DNA of 64,000 nt from Hyaloscypha bicolor E. Lineage: Eukaryota; Ascomycota; Leotiomycetes; Helotiales; Hyaloscyphaceae. The stretch lies in NCBI RefSeq assembly GCF_002865645.1, contig NW_020194667.1, positions 2,255,762 through 2,319,761 on the forward strand, given 5' to 3'. This document shows positions 36,516 through 47,018 of the stretch, piece by piece (within the stretch, counting starts at the first letter, position 1; the number at the start of each line of letters is the position of its first letter). A program made the translations under genes and the position numbers. The notes below the pieces were generated by a model. It was not told the DNA's origin. It worked only from the letters and a program-made list of their open reading frames with translations, and made no database searches.

Positions 36516-39270
36516 AATAAAAGTAAATAGTCTATAAATTATTTATAATTACTATTATAATTATCTAAAAGTAAGAATACTAGTTTATATTTAGCTAGAT
36601 TTATATTATAGTTACTAGTAATATCTTATAAGTATAATTAACTTATAAATTAGCTATATAATAGCTTATAGTCTAGTTAAAGGTATTCTCAGGTAAGGTA
36701 ATATCTATAAATATTTACTAGAGATTTATAAGACTAAAACCAAATAAAAAAAGGCTATAATTATAATAAGAATTAACTAAGAATAATAGGAAGTTAATTA
36801 ACGGGTTATAGGCTAGCTTATAGGCCAAGTTATTATAGAAATACTTCTTATACTAGTTCCAGATTATTTATATATTTATAATTAGCTACTAGTAAATATT
36901 TATAAGAAAGAATATTTATAAACTATAGCTAGTTATTAATAAAATAGCTTTATTAAAATACTAGAATTATTTCTAATTATTCTTTACTAAGCTATAGGTA
37001 ATATAAGTAATATAATATATAGAATAATAAATGCCCTTAATTAAATAGAGCTTATTAAAGAATTACGGACTATATATAACTATTAATAAGAGCTATAAAT
37101 AGAACTACTTATCCGAAACCAAGCTATAGTAATAAATATAGCTAATATTATATCCTTACTTATAGGGCTTCTATATCCGGGTTTTAGTAACCTATATAAA
37201 GTATTATAGAAACTTATAATAAAAATACTAGTAGCTATTTTTATATAATATATTATACTTAAAAAAAGCTATTAAAATTAAACGAGTATTTATAGCCTAG
37301 TCTATAATTTACTTAGGTAAGAGGTTATTTATAAAATAGACTATATATTATCTAAGAAAATAGATTACTAAATACTAAATTAGGAAAAACTTCTAGTATA
37401 TTAGATATTTAAATAGGTACTAGAAAGCCTCTATAGGGCCTATATATCGGGTTTAAAAATATTAGATAATCTTATTATTTATTTCTGAGACTATAATAGT
37501 TATATAGTTCATTTCTTTATAGATATATTTATAAATATACTTAATTACTTATATAGAAATATAAATCTTAATATTAATATAAAAATAAAACTTCTAGAAA
37601 AGATATAAGTTATATAGAATAATCTAGTAATTATTATAGATAATTTCCTGGCCTAGAAAGCCTGGTTTATAGACTATAAATATATAGCTATTATTCTAGT
37701 ATTAGTACTCGGAATACTTATTCTTATAAATAATTATTATAGCTATAAATACTTTAGAGAACCTTTTCTAGTATATAAGCGGAACTATAAATATCTTATA
37801 AACTATATATAGGGCTTTTGAATTATTTTTAAAGCTATATAGTCTATAAGATATCTAACTAGTTATTATAATTATAAGTTTACTTATAGGATCCTATAAT
37901 AAGCCTAGAAGCTTGGTATAAATAACTTTATTAACTAAATTAAGAATTAAGAAAATAGCTTCTTTCCTAAGAAATAAAAGTAAATATATATATAAGAGGC
38001 TATATTTCTAGTATTTAATTATATATATATAGTTTATATATAGTTTAAAAAGGTAATTCTTTAGATTTATAAATAGCTTTCTTATTTTTAATATAAAGAC
38101 CTAGTAAAAGAAATCCGGATAATTAATAGCTTATTACTTATTTAAAAGATAATCTATAATTTCAGGCTAATATAAGTTAATTATAAAAGTAATAAAGAAG
38201 CTTAGCTTACTAAAATATTATATAATAGCTATTAAGTCTTAAAAGAGCTATTATATAAAATAATTACTATTTATAAAGCTTAATAAGAGAATAAAATAAT
38301 AGCTAATATTACTTATATAAATATTCTTATAAATTAGAGTATTTATAAGTCCTATATATATATTTGTATAGATATTTTACTAATATAAGCAGAACTAGTT
38401 AAATAAAGTAATTTTATAGATAATATATATATTAATAATATATTATTAAAAGAAGTAACTAGTATAAAAAAGCAGAGAAAAGACCAAATAAATATAGAAA
38501 TAATATTAGTAAAAAACTCGCTACTTTAGTTATATTTACTAATAGGTCTTATTATAGTCCTATAACTATAAACTATAATACTAGCCCGGGTTATTATATA
38601 AAAAAATAAGATATAATATTAATTATATATACTATATATATAATATTAATTATATATATTTATAGATACTTATAGCCTATTTTATAAATTATAAATACTA
38701 GATTATAGCGGCTTATATTTATATACTTATTTGGAATAAGAACTATAATTTTATTATTTATTAGAAGGTTCTTATAATAATAATTAATATCTAATTTAAG
38801 AATTAAATATATTTATAAGTTAAGTAAGATCCGGAAATCGGTTTACTAGCTTATAAGATACTTATAGGCTATTTTATAGACTATAATAAACAGATTATAA
38901 TTCGTAAATATATTTATAAACTATAAAAGAACTATATAATCTAAATAAGAGAAGTTAGTAGCCTATATATTAGTTATAAAAAGCGGATTATAAAAGAAGA
39001 GCTATATAAAAAAAAGTTTAGTATATAAAGCAGGCTATAGTAAGTCTTAGAAATAAAAGAGCTTACTATAAATCTGAAAGTACTAGATCCTATAAGAGAA
39101 GTTAATCCGGGTATTCTTCTTATAGCTAATTAATATAAAGGCAAAAGTATAATTATATATCCGGATATTTATCTAGAAGGCCCGGTAAAGCGGGTTATTA
39201 CTTATAAAAAGGTAAGAGAGATATAGAGAAGGCTTATAAATTAGAGGAAGTATTATATTATCTTTCTTAT

Positions 39271-40148
39271 AATAGGCCTTAAAGTAATTATCTATATAGC
39301 CAAAATAGAGGGCTCTGCAAGCTATATAGTAACCCGTAAGCAGACCGGTTATATATACGGGAGCTGGCCGGAAGCGGGAGAGAAAGGCAGGAGGCCGTAT
39401 AGTAAGTAGGTCGGCAGGAGGGTCCTCTATAATATAAACTGGGGCCATAACGGACGGTTAACGGATCCGTCGCTAGCGCCATAGGGCTGGCTCGTCCGCA
39501 GAGACGTCTGTAATTAACCGTTATTATCGCCGGGAGGGAGGAAGGGCATTTGGATTAAGTTCTTGCAAGGCAGGGCGCCACTGGGTATAATTAGTAGCTG
39601 ACCGGGCCTATTAACTGGTTAGTTAAGCCAGAAAAAGGAGGAAATACAGACTTGATAGTAATTATAGCTCTTATATATCTTAGCCCGTTCCGTAATAAAG
39701 TCAGAAGCAGGCCGATTTTGCTTATAGGTAGTACAAAAGCGGGAAGGGTCCATAATATAAGTAAAAGGGAGAGTAATAAAGGTAAGAGTAATAAAGAGAA
39801 GAAGAAGAGAAAAGTAAAGTAAGGCCAGGGTTTTTTTTAGTATTCCTTACGTGACCTGTATTTTTAGGGAGCCCCGAGAGCTAGCTAAAGCCTTAAGAAT
39901 TCCCTTTCCCTTTTCCCGAGTATTAAAAAATCGTAATAAAAGCCCCTTGTATTTTAGAACTACTAAAATTACTTGAAAGATACTTGAGCTTCTTCTCTAT
40001 AATCCTAAGCTAAGCCCTAAGAATTTGGACGTAATCGCATTCCGATGCGCGATTCCCTAGAAAGAGAAGATTCTGGTGTTCCTCACGTGACCCGTATTTT
40101 TCAGGAAGCCCCGGGAGCCAACCGCTTAAGGGTGGTCCAAACGTACGA
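39271..40148. other. Transition zone with a 45-base direct repeat
   Basis: GC returns to normal here. Two direct repeats around ACGTGACC(T/C)GTATTTTT and AGCCCCG(A/G)GAGC lie at about 39846-39890 and 40077-40122, 231 bases apart. They may be ends of a small decayed element. No gene is visible; minus frames at 39173-39482 lack any family resemblance. Confidence 0.4.
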
Positions 40149-40255
40149 TAATATAAAGAAGTGAAAATATAAAGAAGTGAAATATAAAGAAGTGAAATAT
40201 AAAGAAGTGAAATATAAAGAAGTGAAATATAAAGAAGTGAAATATAAAGAAGTGA
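40149..40255 (+). repeat. 15-base tandem repeat upstream of the CMD-like gene
   Basis: Seven units of AAATATAAAGAAGTG, the first separated by one extra base. An apparent frame through it would encode Lys-Tyr-Lys-Glu-Val repeats, which is a simple consequence of the 15-base period. It lies about 410 bases upstream of the start codon at 40667. Confidence 0.9.
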
Positions 40256-40666
40256 TGACTGGTGGCTATCCCCCAGTGAGCGTGCTAAGCGAGAAACTAG
40301 GTGGGAAGCGCCGAATGATTGCCCGAATCATGGGTCAAGAACCCCCCTCATTGGCAACTATCCTGCGCTAAAGCCTCGACGACAAAACCATGCTCTAGAA
40401 AAGACTCAATACACGAGCATCCCGGAAAATAGAGGGTCGAACTCGTGTTATAGATGAAGAGATCCGCGCGCATACGATTGATATGTTTGAATGGCGGCCG
40501 CTGTAGATGGACAAGGGGCGGGTAAGAATATAGCGTGAACCATCCAGGGAAACAGACTGCCTCCTCGCAGCATATACCCCCGCCACGCATCCATCACCTT
40601 TCCACCTTCCTTCGCACATCGAATAGCTTCTCTAGTACCTCCACACGGCAATCGCATATCTCCAAG
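40256..40666 (+). promoter_or_regulatory. Probable promoter and leader of the CMD-like gene
   Basis: Normal-GC sequence with a NotI-type GCGGCCGC at about 40495, no competing gene and a pyrimidine-rich segment (40590-40650) before the ATG. No factor site can be named with confidence. Confidence 0.35.
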
Positions 40667-41544
40667 ATGGCAGAAATCCAGGAGCCCACCAAAAAAGACG
40701 CTTTCACTCTTTTCGAGGAGATCCAGCGCAAGTTCCCCGGCGGGACTCTCGGAGATGATAAATGGTACTTGGTTACAGTGGGTTGGCAGACCTCAATAGA
40801 CAAACCTTATTGACATCTACCAGCTCTCTGCCCTCGTGGGAGTCGAACCCGAACATGCCGCCCACCTTTACACCTATCTGATCGACAAGCCCGAATTCTC
40901 CAGCTCTGAATCCCGACAGGCTCTCATACGACGTCTGCGCGAAGTGTTGGTGAAGAATATATCAGTACAAGGCGTCTGCAAGCCTCTCGAATCATTGTTC
41001 TCGATTGCAAAGATTGAGCGGCCGGAGGATAAAGACTATTCGTTTTCTCGGTAGGCGGGATGATCCAGGGTACGGACGAGGCTGATATGTTACAGGGAGG
41101 AATGGCAAGCGGGGCCAGAGAACCTCGAAAGGGGGGAAAAGTGGTTGAAAACAATTTATGCCGGGAATTTATCGACAACTACAGGGCCTTTCAAAGCTCA
41201 CAAGGACTTCGATTTCATATCGAGGCAGATCACATACGGATTCTATCTTTCGGATCATAGTATTCTTGGGCCTTTGGATACGGAGTTGGTTACATTGGCT
41301 GGGATTATGATACAGAATCTGCCATTGGAGACGGCTTGGCATCTTAGAGGGACGAGGAGAGTTGGAGTGAGCGTGGAGGATGTAGAATTGGTCCAACAAT
41401 GCGTAAGTAAGCTGCAGATTAATCAAACTTTTCTAATGACTGCAGGTCGAGATGGTCGCGAAGTACGGAGGTGCTCGATTACACAAGATCCCCCGAGTTG
41501 TAGATATCGAGCATGAAGTTACAGGATCCGACGAGGCTGAATAG
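40667..41544 (+). CDS. Carboxymuconolactone decarboxylase-like protein
   Basis: Four exons: 40667-40777, 40824-41050, 41096-41402, 41446-41544, with introns of only 46, 45 and 43 bases, all GT...AG. The joined frame gives 247 residues with no stop. The sequence resembles fungal proteins of the carboxymuconolactone decarboxylase/AhpD-like fold: DDKWYLVT near the start, then SRQALIRRLREVLVKNISV and GVCKPLESLFSI, PEDKDYSFSR across the second splice, the ITYGFYLSDHSILGPLDTEL helix pair, and GARLHKIPRVVDIEHEV at the end. The family is an all-helical fold used for decarboxylation, isomerisation or peroxide reduction. The Cys-x-x-Cys of true AhpD is not seen, so the reaction is unknown. It could act on aromatic breakdown products, but that is inference from the fold. 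A hAT element is inserted directly at the stop codon without altering it. Confidence 0.85.
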
Positions 41545-41655
41545 CTTTAGACAGGCTCGGCAACGATTGCTGAGCAATCGATTAGTAATCGATTGTGTGC
41601 ACTATTGATTAGCTATCGATTGTAATCGATTGGTAATCGATTACTAAACGATTAT

Positions 41656-42320
41656 TACCCCGCACCCCACGAAAGCTAAGCACTAAATTTTTAGTACCTA
41701 TAGCCTATAATTTAGCGATCGTAGCCCTAAAATTTAGCGATAAGCAGCCTATAATTATAGGGCTCCCTTTTCCTCGCAACCCACAAGCCTCGAAGCTCAC
41801 TTCTCACTTTCTCTCTCCACTTATTGCTTTTTACTTTTATATACTCGCCCTCTTAACCCCTCCCCCATTAAAAGTTGCCAAGCTTATGGGCCCAAGGCAG
41901 CCAGTGTATGGGAGGGCTAGTAGGAGACTAGTGGATTTGTACTATATTAAGGGGCCTTTCCCCGCCTTTAATAATGAGAACCAAGGCTTTTAACTACTTG
42001 AATTTAATATCCCCTAATCCCCCCTTCTACTTTTATACTTTTATCCGATCGGCTGCCGCCAGCTTTACACTTTACGACCAATTATATGCGCAAAATCGCA
42101 GCAAATCAAAACGCTCAAACCCAAATTTCGGCCTTCTGATTTGCTCGATTTGCTCGCCTTAAAGTGCACGGTCCAGTGTAAAGCTGGCGGCAGCCGATCG
42201 GATATATATAGAGAGAGAGAAGAATTAAAGAGAGAGTAAATATTTTAAGTAATAGTAAATGCTGAGAGAAAAGGAAGGAGGGGCAGTAATATGTGAGTGC
42301 GGCCGATTTTTGGTAGGGTA
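41656..42320 (-). mobile_element. TE-alpha copy 2, opposite orientation, nested in hAT-1
   Basis: The reverse complement matches TE-alpha copy 1 (570-1212) through several blocks: GAGGAAAAGGGAGCCCTATA, AGGTACTAAAAATT, CGTGGGGTGCGG on one side and TTAAAATATTTACTCTCTC and ACCAAAAATCG on the other. The outermost inverted arms seen in copy 1 are missing or replaced, so ends are approximate. It contains the small MITE at 42044-42202, which copy 1 lacks. Confidence 0.7.
42044..42202. mobile_element. 159-base MITE with 28-base perfect TIR
   Basis: Perfect inverted repeats TCCGATCGGCTGCCGCCAGC... (42044-42071) and its complement (42175-42202) enclose a 103-base spacer, with TA on both sides (42042-42043, 42203-42204). 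TE-alpha copy 1 shows the uninterrupted site near 721-735, supporting a discrete insertion of a Tc1/mariner-type miniature element. Confidence 0.85.
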
Positions 42321-42766
42321 AATCGTGACAGACCCCCTTACTAGTATGGACTATGTCTTACCGGATGCAGGAATAGCTATTAATATCATCTCAATAGTAC
42401 TAACGAGCGATAAGCCAGAGGGAGTCTTTTCAGGGGCTTGTCGTACGGTAAGCTACCTAGAATAGGGGGCAGCTTGAAGCCGAGACAAGATGCAGGAGTA
42501 CCTTAAGTACTAGAAAAGGAGCAGAGTTCTAGATACTTTCTTTAAATAAGTAAATAAGAGAGAGCCTTACCTTTATTATATATAGTATAGTACTCTACTA
42601 AACTCCTGGATCTTCTGGCATTAGAAAAGGGGTAAAATCATACGTATGTAGGGATTAGCTCGCTAAACAATCGATTGCACTATCGATACAATCGATACCT
42701 TACGATTGTGGCATCGATTGTTATCGATAGTGCAAAACGCCAATCGTTGCCGAGCCTGGCTTTAGA

Positions 42767-43800
42767 CTTAGATTACAGATCTGTTAAATAGACAAATAGA
42801 TAGCTGGGCTTCAAAACACCCCATTCCCTGGTTTGTTTCATTCTGGGGGCAGAAATTACCGAGGCCGATAGCGATCCTCTTGCCAAAATCCCGAAAAAAT
42901 ATCGCATACGGAAGGCTTAGTTAGGGGAAGTCAAGTCCATTGTCAATTGTACAGAATCAACTACGAAAGCGTGAGGCCAGATATAAGGTCCACGAGTGCG
43001 ACGTGCTTGAAAAACGCCAGCCGGCAGCCTTAAGCTGTCACTGTCAGGCAGGTACTACCGAGGCCCTTAACCCCTGTACTGCCAAACCCCGATTTTTCAT
43101 GACATTGCGCATTCGCACGTTGCACTTGGATTTTGAGATTTTTAAAATAAAGCAATTTTTTAAATTCCTATTAATTCATTAAATTCTCTATTAAATTCTC
43201 TATAGATTTATAAAGGTTATTTTTAAAATTCTTATATAGGTAATTAAATTTATTAAATAAAGGCAAAGAAAAGTCGAGGCCGTACGAGCCTTTGGTATAC
43301 GAGCCTTTGGAGTATACAAGCCATTGCGGCCGTTTTGCGGCCGCTTTACGGCCGCTTCGCTTAAATCTTACTAGGATTTTCCCAAAATCTTTCTCTTATA
43401 TATTAAGCTTATTAAAACTCTTATTACTCTTATAATTATATAAATTATAATTAATATATATATAAGAATTTAAATGGCTTTAAAAGGTTAAGAACTATAA
43501 AAGTTATACTTAAATATCTCAAGAACTTAGAAAATAGCCTCAAATTTCTAAGCGAGAAAATAATATTAAGAACTTCAAAATTTTACAAATAAAAAAATTC
43601 TGATTAATCTAAATCAAAGAAAATACTTAGAAAAGTATATAAGCTATTTGCAAGCTTATAAATATCTTATACTATGAGTAATTTATTATATAAGAAGTAA
43701 AAAGTGAGGAAAAAGTCAAGTGCAATGTACGCAATGTCGTTTGCAATGTTTTTTTCGGGAGTTTTGGCAGGAGCATTGCTATCGACCTCGGTACTATCAA
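42767..43800. other. Unassigned sequence, partly AT-rich
   Basis: Up to about 43140 the GC is normal but only short unrelated frames occur. From 43180 AT rises. Bases 43265-43320 repeat TACGAGCCTTTGG, and 43325-43360 hold three GCGGCCG words spaced by about 11 bases. No gene recognised. Confidence 0.35.
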
Positions 43801-43837
43801 TGAAGAATCGATTGGCTTAGAATCGTTGCCAAGCCTG
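43801..43837. mobile_element. Isolated right end of a hAT-1 family element
   Basis: AATCGATTGGC ... AATCGTTGCCAAGCCTG matches the hAT-1 right terminus with one or two transitions. No partner left end (CAGGCTTGGC preceded by GTCTCACC) is visible upstream, so this is a truncated element or one whose other end is gone. Confidence 0.55.
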
Positions 43838-43938
43838 GTCTCACCCAACATTTCTCTATTATCCACAACAAGGCTTCGATATAACCACGCCGTCTACTTA
43901 AAAAAATCGAAACTGAAACGAAAACATCACTTTCCGTC

Positions 43939-44349
43939 ATGGCCCAAAAAACGTTCCGAGCCGGTTTGGAGTTTATTGTCGCAACTCCAAGCAGCATTGG
44001 AGACTTTCGAGCTCTCCCTTTAACGCGAGACCAAACGGTTGAGATCGTGTAGCTCATAGGATCTGCAGGCTTCGCCCTCCAGAGATCAAGAAATTATTCT
44101 ACTCATGAGGTCTCCTATAATAGATTGGGCGTGAGTTGGGGCGAACTCGTATTTGTCGACAATGACCTCGCAACTACGGGATGGCCAGATGAACACATAA
44201 GGGTAGCATTGACAACTGCCGTCTTACCTAGCAACAACCACTCTGCATACGTGAACCGAGAGGTCAGTGACTTGACTAAAAGCAATTACAAAACTTCCTT
44301 CGACGATCTATGCTTGTTCAAAGTCGGGATTGCTACAGATGGTTACTAA
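43939..44349 (+). pseudogene. Unrecognised gene remnant with one in-frame stop
   Basis: A single frame runs from ATG 43939 to TAA 44347-44349, broken only by TAG at 44050-44052. Before the stop it reads MAQKTFRAGLEFIVATPSSI..., and after it ...GVSWGELVFVDNDLATTGWP... with soluble, well-mixed composition. Related-looking coding sequence may continue at about 44468-44617 (VIYAYAQIAHAHCHAGF in one frame). No splice pair removes the stop, and CAG to TAG is the simplest origin. I know no function for it. It abuts the hAT-1 end at 43837. Confidence 0.5.
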
Positions 44350-44352
44350 ATA

Positions 44353-46060
44353 GCTGACGAAAGACTTAAACAGTTATTTGACTTTCCTTTGGAAATTTTA
44401 ATCTATACTAGATAAGCCCCATCTGCACTACGTCTGCGGCAGCAACGGTGGAAGACTAAGACGGAGCCTGGGTGATTTATGCCTATGCCCAAATCGCTCA
44501 TGCCCACTGTCACGCAGGATTTAGAAAGCTAAGAATGCAAGCAATCAACTGCCCGCTGGATGTGAACTGGAGGAGATCCCGGAGACCCGAAGTGGAAGCA
44601 AGGCCGTCGGTTTAGTAACTCACGATCATATAAGAACTTCGGCTATTTCAACCTTGAACCGACATATCTCTTACAACAATCAGGCTCAGTCTGGAGAAGA
44701 TCAAATGCCATCCGGAAGGATGCTTGGCTCGAGGTCTGCTATGCGATCGTGTTGAAATTGGTACGCTACCATAGCTAGCTTACCAGTCCTTCTAGTACCA
44801 GGTTCAACCACTAATTTAGGGTTCTCCACCCTCATTTGTCATGCGTCACTCGCCGAGCTTACCAAGCTTACTAGTATATCGTCATTTTGATTACCTTTGA
44901 TTTATTAGCTGATTAATAATATATCGGAGAAAGCGGGCTCGGTATTACCAGTATCGCCGAAGGGTAATGGGAATAAATCCCTTACTTTGGACACTTTTCC
45001 TCTGTTTCTAGAACTCACTCTCTTGTATCTAGTCATTCTGCAGACTGTTAACCTCCAATATATCGATCATTTTCCAATAGATCGTCCGCTTTATTTTATA
45101 CAGTAATCCATTGGCTATCGAGGAAGTCCTTTCCCGCAATATGGAAGAAGCATCCCACTCACCAGAGCAACTTCTTGGCTGCCACACTTGGTTGATTTCT
45201 TTGTAACTCGATTCAAAGACAGCGCTGTCTACAAAGTGCTTCATGCACCTGACGAGCTTCTGCAAGAGATGAGTCCCCTGGCTCTGTTGGCTTACCGTTC
45301 ACACCACGAAGCCCTTCACGCACCGGACGAGGTTCTGCGAGAAACGGATCCAATGGGTCTCGTTGAGTTACCGTGCTGAAAGGCTTCCGCCTCTGGCCAA
45401 GCTTGATAACGGCTGGGTTTCGGTGGTTTACAGACGCCGTCGTTGAACACCGAGGAACATTCCCGAACTTCTTTTGATTTAATTCAATATCATTATTCAT
45501 TGAAACTTTTGTGTATAAACTTACGTGAGCTTTGAATTGTTTTCCTCCCCCGTGCTGTATTAATATCTGCAGCGAGTAATATGTCTTATGCTGTTAATAA
45601 ATGGCCCGCGTCATGCTGTGGAGCTAGAACCTACAGAGCTTCATAACAAGCAAGCTCACATCGAGATGTCCAAGTGAGCGGTTCCCATTTTGCCTTTGGC
45701 CCTGAGCTGTTGCTGCTTTTGCCTGAGCCGAGTGAATGTTTCTGAGCATGGCTTGAGCACATGCTAAGTAAGCTTAAGCATGAACTGAAAAGCTATTTTG
45801 ACACCCAGAGGGGCTCGCTCTGGCTCCCCTAAGGCCTGGTTACACCCCACACCCCTCCTCCTCTCCTCTCTAAGGCAGTCCTATTTTGTCCCCCGAGAGG
45901 GAGTCCTCTAGAACTTATTTTAGAACACTAGAAGAATTTGAGAGTACACTATAGTAAAAGAAACTTGATTTTTTTTAAAGACAGACTAGCTAAGTTCATT
46001 TGTATAATAAGACTGATTATTTAAAGCTCGGAGCTATAAGGTTATTGAATACACGTGGTA
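44353..46060. other. Gene-poor spacer with a local duplication
   Basis: Normal GC. The first 400 bases may hold further decayed exons of the preceding pseudogene. Bases 45236-45297 and 45311-45373 are a diverged tandem duplication. The rest shows only short frames on both strands, and no family was recognised. Confidence 0.4.
45236..45373 (+). repeat. Diverged 62-base tandem duplication
   Basis: In one frame the two units read HAPDELLQEMSPLALLAYR and HAPDEVLRETDPMGLVELP. The duplication is old and lies in no recognisable gene. Confidence 0.6.
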
Positions 46061-47018
46061 CTAGTTATACCCGAGGAGAGTCTCAAGAGCGAGCGCCAGG
46101 CAGCATACAGTGGCAATAATACCTAGTTTATTCCCATTGCCTCTCACGCGCACGGCTGAATTCGTCTTAGAAGTACTCGATGCTGTCGAACCCCTTGCAC
46201 TATCAGAAGCCTGGTGGACCAGGATGAACATGTCATTAACCGCGACCCCGACGTATGAAGTCGCTTCCGAGGGCGGAAACGAGGTCGTCACTGTTGATAG
46301 CGGTGCCGTTGCGGTGATCGTTTCGAGGCCCCCGGTGATGGTCTGTCCAGCAATGGTCCATGTGCCGTTTACGATGCCCACGTCGCTGTCGGGTAGGAGT
46401 CTCTCGCAACCAAAGGTCGGACTAAAGACCGAGCTCGGGAGCGTCGAGTAGCACGCACCACCGATGGTCGTGTAAGAACTGGAGAATACTATTAGATCCT
46501 GTGCCATTGACAGAGATGAGCATGAGCTGCTTGGTTGGAGGGAAGGGTGCGAACCTAGGGCAGCACACGACGGCAGTCTCGCCAGGGTCAAGAGCTTCCA
46601 GGAAGACGTCTAGCTCTGGCTCGAAGAAGCCACTTTGGTAACCGGTGGGGATCGCAGCAAACTGGTTGAAAGCCCCAGAGATGCTAGTCGATGTCGGGTT
46701 GAGCTTGGCTGCCGCACCAACGGTAGCCCAGCCGGAAGGGCAGACAAGTCCCGGCGAGTGATAGACGATGATCATGCCAGCAGTTGGGTTGCCCCCTTCT
46801 CCGGAAGAGTCGATGGACTGAATAGCGGAACCGGAAGGGTTGCAGTCCGCCGGTGGGAGCCATTCGCATTGAGCTTCCCATTGGAGAAAAGTTGGGTCTG
46901 TCGCGGCACCGAGCATGGTCTCATAGGCAGTGGAACATGATGCTGGTGCAGTGAATGTTGTAGTCAGCGGGCCGTTGTTTGTTAGGCTATAGCCTGAGAG
47001 GGACGTTGCTGTCGGCAT
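46061..47018 (-). CDS. Ser/Thr-rich fungal surface protein with C-terminal hydrophobic anchor
   Basis: Two exons, 47018-46555 and 46478-46061 (minus), joined over a 76-base intron (GTTCGC...CAG). The join gives GETAVVCCPSSYTTIGGACY and 293 residues in all. It starts MPTATSLSGYSLTNNGPLTT, has a Cys-containing domain (CSTAYETML, CEWLPPADC, the CCPS motif, FGCERLLPDSDV), a Thr/Ser-rich stretch and a C-terminal hydrophobic segment (about LGIIATVCCLALALETLLG) preceded by basic residues. That tail looks like a GPI-anchor signal or membrane anchor. No classical signal peptide precedes the chosen ATG, and an in-frame ATG at 47084 adds 22 residues without making one. I recall similar unnamed fungal proteins sharing the opening and the CCPSGYT motif. 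Function unknown; a cell-surface role is inference. The GTTCGC donor is weak. Confidence 0.7.

Larger units (their letters stand above)
32540..39270. mobile_element. Unclassified decayed element, copy B, split by a hAT element
   Basis: Second tandem copy, same orientation as copy A. Its left part ends at 33914 and resumes at 36516 after the hAT insertion. Without the insertion it is about 4.1 kb, close to copy A. It has no open frame. The window's frames near 39173-39448 are incidental. Confidence 0.6.
41552..42758. mobile_element. hAT-1 element, well-preserved non-autonomous copy
   Basis: A 1207-base element with 18-base perfect terminal inverted repeats CAGGCTCGGCAACGATTG and exact 8-base target duplications GCTTTAGA at 41544-41551 and 42759-42766. 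Subterminal zones (to about 41650 and from about 42665) are packed with ATCGATT words in both orientations, the kind of subterminal motif a hAT transposase binds. It has no transposase frame. The middle carries a second element (41656-42320), itself carrying a third (42044-42202). The left target duplication begins with the G of the TAG stop codon of the preceding gene. Confidence 0.9.

Noticed and set aside
39173..39482. Two overlapping minus-strand frames at the end of copy B
   Set aside because: No family features, tyrosine-rich by base composition (TA-rich), and within decayed repeat DNA.
40177..40371. Open frame with a Lys-Tyr-Lys-Glu-Val repeat
   Set aside because: The repeat is a by-product of a 15-base DNA tandem. 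It is not joined to any recognisable coding sequence.
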